Positions 1 through 5,399 of a stretch of 5,986 bases of DNA are shown in pieces; position 1 is the stretch's first letter, and every line of letters begins with the position of its first letter. Under the pieces are notes generated by a model. That model was not told the origin of the DNA, searched no databases, and saw only the letters and a program-made list of their open reading frames with translations. Made by a program: the position numbers and the translations under genes. The stretch covers positions 1-5,986 of the forward strand of contig WTAW01000262.1 in NCBI GenBank assembly GCA_013139435.1, in the 5' to 3' direction. This DNA comes from Candidatus Aminicenantota bacterium (lineage in GTDB: Bacteria > Acidobacteriota > Aminicenantia > Aminicenantales > Aminicenantaceae).

Positions 1-728
1 GCGTTTATGTACCCGATTTGGATGGACGAGTCTGGAAAGTGGATGTGACCATCCCGTTCGTCAATATCGACTCTTGGAGTGCTGAAGTGCTCTACGCTGA
101 TTCGAACAATTATCCGATTATCAGCAAACCAGAGGTCTGGGTCAATCCGATGGTCCAGGGCGCGCTTCCCCGCATTTTCTTCGGAACCGGTGGCGATGAC
201 AACGCTCCGAATGATGCCAATTATTCCTTTGTGGCACTTCTCGATAATGAGGCTGCTGATCAAGCCGACAGGGTGGAGTGGTATCTGGGAGATCCCGAGA
301 TTTTGAATCTGCCTGCTGAAAAACAGGTCGGCGTTTTGGGATTTGGTGAGAAAGTCTGGGCGGACCCGAAAATTGGAGATTTTATCGTTTACTTCAACAC
401 ATTGACGGGGAGTATCGAGAGCGTTGACCCATGTGAGAATGTTGCCGGAATCGGGAAATTATACGGAAGGTTCATCGTTTCCAAAGCTGGGACTGTAATA
501 GGCGGTAGTGCTTTCAGAACGGCTGGGGGCAATGTGGAGAGTCTGACTCTATCCATCAAAACCAGGTCTGCTGTGACATTGGGTGAGCAGTCTGCTACGG
601 AAAGCGGTATCAGGAAGAGAGATGTTTATATTCAAGAATATGATTCCACCATCCAGAAACTGGAACAGGTGACCGGCGGTCTTCTCAAGATCAAATCATG
701 GAGAGAGATCTACCAGATCATTAAATAA
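1..728 (+). CDS. pilY1: PilY1-like type IV pilus assembly/tip protein, C-terminal part (5' truncated)
   Basis: The reading frame is already open at the left edge (first full codon at 3) and ends at TAA 726-728, giving 241 residues of C-terminus. The TTG at 18 is not a credible start, because the residues before it (VYVPDLDGRVWKVDV) form the blade motif typical of the PilY1/PilC-type C-terminal beta-propeller. About 30-55 residues further on come the 'PIISKPEVWVNP' and 'IFFGTGGDDN' segments, which match the family's 'PI..kP.v' and 'v.fGTG' pattern. The protein ends with 'SWREIYQ', and PilY1 proteins commonly end near a WRE motif. PilY1 proteins are exported, sit at or near the pilus tip, and control extension, retraction and adhesion. 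The gene converges on pilD with 15 bp between stops, so it belongs to another transcription unit, probably a minor-pilin/pilY1 cluster to the left. Family call is by motif memory. The propeller's calcium site is not in this part. Confidence 0.75.
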   Translation, partial: VYVPDLDGRVWKVDVTIPFVNIDSWSAEVLYADSNNYPIISKPEVWVNPMVQGALPRIFFGTGGDDNAPNDANYSFVALLDNEAADQADRVEWYLGDPEILNLPAEKQVGVLGFGEKVWADPKIGDFIVYFNTLTGSIESVDPCENVAGIGKLYGRFIVSKAGTVIGGSAFRTAGGNVESLTLSIKTRSAVTLGEQSATESGIRKRDVYIQEYDSTIQKLEQVTGGLLKIKSWREIYQIIK

Positions 729-743
729 TCCTCGAAATTTGTG

Positions 744-1514
744 TCACGGCTGCCTGTCAAGCGACAGGTAGGCATCGATGATCTGCTGTCCGTAGAGAAG
801 GGCCACAAAGGCAGCAGGCGCAAGAAAAGTCCCGAATGGAAGAGCATGCTGGAGGTCTTTCTTCTTGAAAATGATGAAAAAAACACCGACGATAGCACCT
901 CCGATGGAGGCCAGAATCAGAGTCAACAGGGTCTGCTTCCAACCGAGGAAGGCGCCGACCATCAGCATCATCGTCACATCACCCAGGCCAAGTCCTTCTT
1001 TTTTACGCAGCAGGTAATAAACGCCGTACACGAGCAGGAGAAAACCCGCTCCCACGCCAGCTCCCAGCAAGGCCTGAGTGAGGCTCAAGTCATCACGAAA
1101 AAATGTGTAGAGGAGAGCCAAAACTAAACCGGACAAGGTAATTTCATCCGGTAAGATCTGGTGGTGATAATCGATAAATCCCAATACGATCAATGCACTG
1201 ACGAACAGACAGGATGCAAAAAAGTGAGGGCTCAGTGAATACTGCATATAAACCAGTAGAAAACAGAACGGAGTGAGAGCCTCGACCAACGGATAGGCCA
1301 GAGAGATATTGGCCTTGCAGCTCCCGCATTTTCCCCTTAAAGCTAGATAGGAAAGGATGGGAATGTTTTCGTAAAATTTAATCTGTTTTCCACAGTGAGG
1401 GCAGGACGAAGGGGGCCGGAGGAGGCTGAGGCCTCTGGGCAGGCGGTAGATGACGACATTGAGGAAGCTTCCCCAGACAAGTCCGAACACAACGATTAAA
1501 ATTATCTCTTCCAT
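744..1514 (-). CDS. pilD: Prepilin peptidase / N-methyltransferase (A24 family)
   Basis: A 256-aa polytopic inner-membrane aspartyl protease that cleaves the leader of type IV prepilins and pseudopilins and methylates the new N-terminus. The N-terminal 'GSFLNVVIYRLPRG' (15-28) is the family hallmark. It is followed by the cytoplasmic zinc-binding pair C38-x2-C41 and C63-x2-C66 of the methyltransferase half. The two catalytic aspartates are D115 in 'GFIDYHHQILPDEIT' and D179 in 'GLGLGD'. 'LPFGTFLAPAA' (225-235) is the conserved last-helix motif. Length is close to the usual 250-290 aa, so it appears intact and bifunctional. The start ATG lies inside the end of the upstream TPR gene (13-nt overlap, different frame) and has no good Shine-Dalgarno (only GGAT), so it probably relies on coupled re-initiation. 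It is the last gene of the minus-strand operon. The stop TGA is at 744-746. Family assignment is near certain. Confidence 0.96.
   Translation of the reverse strand: MEEIILIVVFGLVWGSFLNVVIYRLPRGLSLLRPPSSCPHCGKQIKFYENIPILSYLALRGKCGSCKANISLAYPLVEALTPFCFLLVYMQYSLSPHFFASCLFVSALIVLGFIDYHHQILPDEITLSGLVLALLYTFFRDDLSLTQALLGAGVGAGFLLLVYGVYYLLRKKEGLGLGDVTMMLMVGAFLGWKQTLLTLILASIGGAIVGVFFIIFKKKDLQHALPFGTFLAPAAFVALLYGQQIIDAYLSLDRQP
753..768. other. Short hairpin at the pilD 3' end, between convergent genes
   Basis: CCTGTC (753-758), a 4-nt loop AAGC, then GACAGG (763-768) form a perfect 6-bp stem. It lies inside the last codons of pilD and about 25 bp past the pilY1 stop. Neither strand has a T-tract after it, so it is not a convincing intrinsic terminator. 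It might stabilise 3' ends or stall converging polymerases. Confidence 0.3.
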
Positions 1515-2338
1515 GGGCTTATCCGTGTTGTAATGGTCTCTGTTTCCGGGTTATAGAGATAGTCTTCTCCATCCAAGTCTTTGGGGACAGCTGTGATGAA
1601 TCCGTCGCTCACTAGCTGCCGGAGGTCGTCAGGAGCACGGCCGTACTTGTTCTTGTACAATTCAATAGCCGACTTCAATGTCTCGAAATCCATGGCTGCT
1701 TTTGTCCGGTAGAGATGGTTGGAGGCGATCTTTATGACCCGTTCATCGGTGGCCGTTTCATAGATCTCAAGCCAGTTTTGCCAGGCAGTTTTGTAGTCGG
1801 AGATCCTGAATACGGCGTTGGCATAAAGCCTTTGCGCGATATCTGGAGCCCCCTCGATCTCCATGGTCTTCTTGTAATATTTTTGTGCGGCCTCATAATT
1901 TTTGGCGAGCATCTGGGCGAAGTGCCCGGCTTGCAGGGGTAATATCCACTGTGTTGGATTCTTTTCTAACCCGCGGTCGAGAATAGTGAAGGCGAGATCG
2001 AGGTCTTTTGCGTCATATACGGCGATGAGAGCCCCGATTTCGTATGGATCCAGATACTGAGGATCTAACTCGGCAATGATAGAGAAGATGTGGTCCAGAT
2101 AATCAAACCTTTCCCAGATCGTCTGGTCGCTGAAATACTGGATGGCCCACAAATAGACCAAGTCTGCCATGAGAGAATTATAGCCGAAGGTCACATATGT
2201 TAACGATTTACCAGAAGGGATGTAGATGATGGATGAGCCTGGAACTTGGTACCGAGCGACGGCATCGGTTTTTAGTTTTAATCCGGCAAATAGCACGAGA
2301 CTGACCACAAGGATTAAAAGGATTGTTGCTTTTTTCAT
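1502..2338 (-). CDS. Membrane-anchored TPR protein with GspG-pseudopilin-like C-terminal tail
   Basis: The protein has 278 residues from the ATG at 2338. The open frame extends 25 codons further upstream, but that part lies within the permease gene and is not signal-like. From this ATG the protein begins MKKATILLILVV, an N-terminal membrane anchor (about 4-22) or uncleaved signal. Residues about 55-215 are helical and repeat-like ('ILDRGLEKNPTQWILPLQAG', 'NYEAAQKYYKKTMEIEG', 'DYKTAWQNWLEIYE'), which I read as degenerate TPRs on the periplasmic side. Residues about 219-268 ('LKSAIELYKNKYGRAPDDL' to 'VPKDLDGEDYLYNPETE') resemble the globular end of type II pseudopilin GspG, but without a prepilin leader. 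The start is 4 nt past the permease stop with no Shine-Dalgarno, so translation is probably coupled. Position suggests a periplasmic partner of the ABC pair. It may play the role of M. xanthus PilG, but I could not establish homology, so no symbol is given. Confidence 0.8.
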   Translation of the reverse strand: MKKATILLILVVSLVLFAGLKLKTDAVARYQVPGSSIIYIPSGKSLTYVTFGYNSLMADLVYLWAIQYFSDQTIWERFDYLDHIFSIIAELDPQYLDPYEIGALIAVYDAKDLDLAFTILDRGLEKNPTQWILPLQAGHFAQMLAKNYEAAQKYYKKTMEIEGAPDIAQRLYANAVFRISDYKTAWQNWLEIYETATDERVIKIASNHLYRTKAAMDFETLKSAIELYKNKYGRAPDDLRQLVSDGFITAVPKDLDGEDYLYNPETETITTRISPWKR

Positions 2339-2342
2339 GGGC

Positions 2343-3107
2343 TCAGATAAAATCCCGCCTCCTGAAGACAAGCACAGCCAGAAACAGGATGAACACCGAG
2401 TAACAGAAGCCATACAGAAAGGAAAAAAAGAAGAGTTCGGGGGGGATCGGAAGGTGATGAACGATCTCGGTCTTGATGTTGAAGTTTTCCAGGTCGGGAA
2501 GGAGCGTGTAGAGCACTCGGGCCAGTGCCCTCCCCAGCCCGGAATTTATATTGTCTATAAGGGTTTCAAGCCCCCAAGACAGATGGCCGATCAGATAGAA
2601 GGAGAGGGTGTAGATCGAGCTCAGAATAGGTGTGGAGAAACAGGAGAACAGGATGGCCACGGCAGTGATAACACAGAGTTCACAAAAAATGAGAAAAACG
2701 GCTGCGAATATCTGCCATTCGATCTTGAATGTATGGAAAAAAAGCAGGATGAGGAAGAGTACCGTCATGAGGAAGAGCATGACAAAGAGGGTCAGGATCA
2801 TCCCAAAATACTTACCGAGCAGGAATTGATACCTGTGGATCGGTTTTGACAAGAGTGTATAGAGGGTTTTTTTGTCGATCTCTTTATAGACAAGGCCGGT
2901 TCCAACAAGGATGGCCATCAGTGCACCGAAAAATGAGAGGGCAGCTAAACCAACATCTGTGATGATCTTGACTTGATCGCCGACTGTGAGCAGAGCGAGG
3001 ACCCTGGAGAAGAGGAAACAGACTGCGGCAAAAAAGAAGATCACATAGAGGATCCTGTCTCTGATGGCTTCTCTGAATGTGTTGAGGGCAATGGCCTTGA
3101 TCTTCAT
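2343..3107 (-). CDS. ABC-2-type transporter permease, PilI-like by context
   Basis: A 254-aa integral membrane protein with about six predicted helices (roughly 19-40, 54-75, 103-124, 132-158, 160-180, 225-247). The cytoplasmic segment between helices 2 and 3, 'VYKEIDKKTLYTLLSKPIHR' then 'YQFLLGKYFG', is the conserved coupling region of ABC-2 permeases, known from many NatB/CcmB/PilI-type proteins. Length matches a half-size permease, so two copies probably pair with two ATPases. Its ATG overlaps the ATPase stop in an ATGA (3104-3107), the classic arrangement for translational coupling and subunit stoichiometry. Substrate cannot be read from the sequence. Its neighbours (TPR/pseudopilin-like protein, pilD) suggest a role in type IV pilus biogenesis, as for M. 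xanthus PilI, rather than drug or heme export. Family confidence is high, pilus role moderate. Confidence 0.9.
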   Translation of the reverse strand: MKIKAIALNTFREAIRDRILYVIFFFAAVCFLFSRVLALLTVGDQVKIITDVGLAALSFFGALMAILVGTGLVYKEIDKKTLYTLLSKPIHRYQFLLGKYFGMILTLFVMLFLMTVLFLILLFFHTFKIEWQIFAAVFLIFCELCVITAVAILFSCFSTPILSSIYTLSFYLIGHLSWGLETLIDNINSGLGRALARVLYTLLPDLENFNIKTEIVHHLPIPPELFFFSFLYGFCYSVFILFLAVLVFRRRDFI

Positions 3108-4021
3108 TGTGTCTTCACCATCTCGACAAAGAGGTCTTCCAGAGTTTCCGTCCTGGGGATTAGGGAGTGGATTTTCCCTTTTTGGGAGTGGACGAGTTGG
3201 AGGACTTCTTCGAGTTTGCTCTCATCTGTTATTTTAAGGAATATCCTATCACCGGATGAGGCAAGGCTTTCACTTAGCTCCCTGAGTTGCTCTTCCTTCA
3301 ATCCTGAGAGGATGACTTCCGTGAAGTTGATCTTTTCTGAGATGAGATCTTTCAGTCTTCCCGAGTTAATGATCTCGCCGTTGACAATAATGGCGACTCT
3401 ATCACAGATCATTTCAATATCCTGGAGGATATGCGAGGATAGAAAGACGGTTTTGCCCTCATCGCGTAAACTGGTGATGATGTCTCTGATCTCTTTCCTC
3501 CCCAATGGGTCGAGACCGCCGAGAGGTTCATCCAAGAAAACGATGGAAGGCTCATTGAGGAGGGCCTGTGCCATGCCGATCCTCTGAAGCATTCCCCGGG
3601 AGAATTTCCTCAGCTGGAGGTGGGCAGATTTTTCTAGACGGACCAGGCGGAGAAGACTTTGGATCTTGTCTTCCTTTTTATCTTTTTTTATAAAGAACAA
3701 CTGGCTGTAGAATTCAAGAAATTCCGACGCCGTGAGATAATCATAGAAATATGGATTTTCCGGCAGGAAACCGATCCTCTCTTTAGCCGAGAGAGAGAGG
3801 TAGGGCTGGCCAAGAATGCGGATCTCTCCCTTTTCTGGAAAGATCAGTCCCAGTAGACATTTAATGGTTGTGGTTTTTCCGGCCCCATTCGGGCCGAGAT
3901 AGCCAAAGATCTCGCCCTGTTTAACCTCCAGGTGGATCCCTTTGAGGATCTTCTTTTTTTTGAGAAGGAAACCGGTTTTGAATGATTTATGGAGGTCGGT
4001 GATCTTGAGCGCTTCTGCCAT
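3104..4021 (-). CDS. ABC transporter ATP-binding protein, PilH-like by context
   Basis: A 305-aa cytoplasmic ATPase that energises the adjoining ABC-2 permease. All nucleotide-binding motifs are visible: Walker A GPNGAGKTT (43-51, K49), an LPEN at the Q-loop position (86-89, Glu instead of Gln, as seen in several ABC-2 ATPases), signature FSRGMLQR (140-147), Walker B IVFLDEP (160-166, catalytic E165), D-loop GLDP (169-172) and switch H197. After the catalytic core come about 75 extra residues (230-305), as in NatA/CcmA-like ATPases, ending in 'TLEDLFVEMVK', the usual tail of this subfamily. It is the first gene of the four-gene minus-strand operon. An AGAGGG at 4033-4028 lies 6 nt before the ATG. 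The ferritin-like gene ends 50 bp upstream. Enzyme class is certain. The pilus role rests on gene order (compare pilH-pilI-pilD in M. xanthus), so no symbol is given. Confidence 0.95.
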   Translation of the reverse strand: MAEALKITDLHKSFKTGFLLKKKKILKGIHLEVKQGEIFGYLGPNGAGKTTTIKCLLGLIFPEKGEIRILGQPYLSLSAKERIGFLPENPYFYDYLTASEFLEFYSQLFFIKKDKKEDKIQSLLRLVRLEKSAHLQLRKFSRGMLQRIGMAQALLNEPSIVFLDEPLGGLDPLGRKEIRDIITSLRDEGKTVFLSSHILQDIEMICDRVAIIVNGEIINSGRLKDLISEKINFTEVILSGLKEEQLRELSESLASSGDRIFLKITDESKLEEVLQLVHSQKGKIHSLIPRTETLEDLFVEMVKTQ

Positions 4022-4034
4022 AAAGTTCCCTCTA

Positions 4035-4062
4035 ATTATATTGATTCCTCTTCCTAATTCAA
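4035..4062 (-). promoter_or_regulatory. Candidate sigma70 promoter for the ABC-TPR-pilD operon
   Basis: Read on the minus strand, TTGAAT (4062-4057) and a perfect TATAAT (4040-4035) are separated by 16 nt in the gap between the ferritin-like stop and the ATPase start. The expected transcription start (about 4029-4027) falls 6-8 nt before the ATG at 4021, inside the apparent Shine-Dalgarno. The transcript would therefore be nearly leaderless. No hairpin terminator separates the ferritin-like gene from the operon, so read-through is also possible. Confidence 0.55.
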
Positions 4063-4071
4063 GGCCTGGCG

Positions 4072-5046
4072 TTATTTGAGCCCCGTGATTTTTTGGGCGT
4101 TTTTCAACAGCCAGTGCTGAGTGAAAACATGCTCTCTATTCAGACCCAGATGTTTTTCCAATTGCTCCTTGATCTCGCCGTCAGGTATCATAGGGATCAG
4201 TGTCTCGTATATGCTGATGAGTTTTTCTTCACTGGGGATGAGAGTATCCAATGCACTCATCCGGTCATCTCCGGGATAGACAGATGGCATGGGATTCATG
4301 CTCTTTTCCATCCCTGCGGCGTCCTTCTCTGCATTCTCAATTTTAACGACATCTCCCAGCTTGACGAGTATGCCGGAATTCTTATCCCAATGCTTCATGT
4401 GATCGATGGAATTTTTAAATAATCGTTGACTAAGATCTTGGTGTTCACTAAACAAGATCGTGTAATAAAGATATCGATGGAGAAGTTCATTTTCTAGCCT
4501 CATGATCTCGTGCAAAAGCCCTGCTTCTTCTTTGTTGGCATTTGCCGGATCAGCCTGGAAACACAGAGCCTCTTCGGCTCCTTCGGCCTTCATGGCTTCC
4601 ATCATGGCAACGAATTGGTCCGAATGCCGGACTTCGTCGTACGAAATGTTCAAGATCATGTTTTGGATCTTGGGGAATGCGCCTTCCTCGAATTCCGCTG
4701 ACTGATACAGGTTGGTCACCATATCCTCGGTTTCTTTATCCCTTTTGAAGTTATCCATGATTTTGGGATAACGGATGACCTTGTCCGTTTTAAAGGAGGG
4801 CTCTCCTCCCATCTGTTTGATAATTATGCCCAGTTGTAGAGAGTGGTACATTTCATCGACTCCGATCTGGATGGTCTGCGCGCGGGCGTCTGTGGTTTTT
4901 TGCATTATGGGGTCTTGGTAGAGGAATTTTCCCTTTGGCATTGAGTATGCGTGGATGGTGTACTCAAAACTTACAGCCCACTCATGTTCTAATGCGACGT
5001 TCAAGAGTTGTATGGCATCCTCTTTTGTTTGGATGGGTTTGCTCAT
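4072..5046 (-). CDS. Tandem ferritin-like (di-iron) domain protein
   Basis: A 324-aa soluble protein with two ferritin-like four-helix domains. Domain 1 (about 8-155) aligns by eye with bacterioferritin: 'LNVALEHEWAVSFEYTIH' (15-32, ligand E22, with Y29 and H32 in the family positions), 'DEMYH' (E65, H68), a helix-C glutamate among E118/E120/E121, and 'DEVRH' (E138, H141). That is a full di-iron ligand set. Domain 2 (about 172-318) keeps the helix pattern ('LHEIMRLENELLHRYLYY') and histidines H219 and H306, but the paired ExxH glutamates are replaced (H216-MK-H219, N303-RE-H306). There is no rubredoxin CxxC pair, so it is not a classical rubrerythrin. The likely role is iron or peroxide handling, inferred only. 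The start is supported by a perfect AGGAGGT. It lies on the same strand as, and 50 bp upstream of, the ABC operon. I do not recognise a named gene. Confidence 0.8.
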   Translation of the reverse strand: MSKPIQTKEDAIQLLNVALEHEWAVSFEYTIHAYSMPKGKFLYQDPIMQKTTDARAQTIQIGVDEMYHSLQLGIIIKQMGGEPSFKTDKVIRYPKIMDNFKRDKETEDMVTNLYQSAEFEEGAFPKIQNMILNISYDEVRHSDQFVAMMEAMKAEGAEEALCFQADPANANKEEAGLLHEIMRLENELLHRYLYYTILFSEHQDLSQRLFKNSIDHMKHWDKNSGILVKLGDVVKIENAEKDAAGMEKSMNPMPSVYPGDDRMSALDTLIPSEEKLISIYETLIPMIPDGEIKEQLEKHLGLNREHVFTQHWLLKNAQKITGLK

Positions 5047-5052
5047 AATCTT

Positions 5053-5059
5053 ACCTCCT
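5053..5059 (-). promoter_or_regulatory. Strong ribosome binding site of the ferritin-like gene
   Basis: On the minus strand AGGAGGT precedes the ATG at 5046 by 6 nt. It fully matches the anti-Shine-Dalgarno and fixes the start. No other gene in the window has an equally strong site. Confidence 0.85.
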
Positions 5060-5061
5060 CA

Positions 5062-5076
5062 TATGAATTATTCATA
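5062..5076. promoter_or_regulatory. 15-bp 7-1-7 palindrome, possible Fur/PerR-superfamily operator
   Basis: TATGAAT-T-ATTCATA is a perfect inverted repeat around one central base, 16 bp before the ferritin-like ATG and next to its Shine-Dalgarno. Fur and PerR boxes have the same 7-1-7 layout and the same AAT-N-ATT core; the outer bases differ from both consensus sequences. Bound protein here would block transcription or initiation. A shorter copy at 5264-5275 means it could instead be a repeat boundary. Confidence 0.4.
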
Positions 5077-5275
5077 AAAACTGCTGACAAATTTATACTT
5101 AAAAAACTCTCATATTATATTGTCAGCATTTTTTACCCTTCGGGCGAACCGATCTCACTACCTCGGCATCGTTGCAGTCCACTCGCAGTAGTTCACTACA
5201 GCTTCGTGGGCCGCTGCCTCGCCGATGCAGCAATCTCAACTCGTGAATAATCCAACTTTCTTCTGAATTATTCAT
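5064..5275. repeat. Repeat-like non-coding element with a GC-rich nested hairpin
   Basis: TGAATTATTCAT occurs at 5064-5075 and 5264-5275, exactly 200 bp apart. A related TGAATAAT sits at 5244-5251 and is inverted relative to ATTATTCA at 5067-5074. Between them is a GC-rich block folding as one imperfect hairpin (5166-5228). Its arms are GCATCG/CGATGC, GCAG/CTGC, CCAC/GTGG, GC/GC and GTAGT/ACTAC, about 21 bp around a 2-nt loop. A tight TTCG-GG-CGAA hairpin precedes it (5139-5148). Its composition contrasts with the AT-rich flanks. It looks like a dispersed intergenic (REP/MITE-like) element, but copy number cannot be judged from one window. The 80-codon plus-strand frame across it is not protein-like. 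Confidence 0.45.
5082..5128. promoter_or_regulatory. 9-bp dyad flanking the ferritin-like gene's -10 element
   Basis: TGCTGACAA (5082-5090) and TTGTCAGCA (5120-5128) are perfect inverted copies 29 bp apart. On the minus strand a perfect TATAAT (5119-5114) directly abuts the distal arm. No recognisable -35 lies 16-18 bp upstream of it, so the promoter may need an activator. The 38-bp centre-to-centre distance of the arms (nearly four helical turns) would suit two protein units on one DNA face. The identity of a regulator cannot be read. Confidence 0.4.
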
Positions 5276-5280
5276 GTCGA

Positions 5281-5399
5281 TACGTTCTTCGTAATAAGTA
5301 TACTAATATAAAATAAAAATTACATCGAAATCAATAGGTTATTCCACTCAAAATACATCTCCAAATGCTTGGGAATGAACAAAATCACCCCCAGAATCA
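5281..5399. other. AT-rich non-coding segment, no gene seen
   Basis: Very AT-rich at 5291-5322, then mixed composition. TATACT and TATAAA strings occur but without a matching -35, so no promoter is called. Plus-strand ATGs at 5365 and 5374 reach stops after 13-14 codons. The minus strand holds a 41-codon open stretch (5320-5445) without a convincing start, discussed in the findings. Confidence 0.5.

Noticed and set aside
741..1127. 128-codon plus-strand open frame after pilY1
   Set aside because: It is fully antisense to pilD, whose catalytic Asp and membrane motifs lie here, and has no domain-like pattern.
2339..2413. Upstream extension (25 codons) of the TPR protein
   Set aside because: The extra residues are Ser/Cys-rich and encoded inside the permease. 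The internal ATG at 2338 starts a proper membrane anchor 4 nt past the permease stop.
2226..2849. 207-codon open frame on the plus strand
   Set aside because: It is antisense to the ABC permease and the TPR gene start, is extremely charged (long runs of E, K, D, Q as expected from the complement of hydrophobic codons), and has no homology-like motif.
2973..3587. 204-codon plus-strand open frame
   Set aside because: It runs opposite both the permease start and the ATPase, whose Walker and signature motifs are unambiguous. Its Ser/Arg-rich content is that of a shadow frame.
5085..5090. TTGTCA on the minus strand as a -35 for the ferritin-like gene
   Set aside because: At a 17-nt spacing the -10 position reads TTCATA, a poor match, and transcription would begin inside the ribosome binding site.
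5139..5148. TTCG-GG-CGAA as a terminator
   Set aside because: The stem is only 4 bp with a 2-nt loop and no T-tract follows on either strand.
5166..5228. tRNA or CRISPR interpretation of the hairpin-rich block
   Set aside because: There is no cloverleaf with T-arm GTTCGAATC-type sequence and no CCA end. There is only one structured unit, without regularly spaced repeats.
5008..5250. 80-codon plus-strand open frame
   Set aside because: It spans the ferritin-like start, its control sites and the hairpin element. Its content follows the repeat, not a protein.
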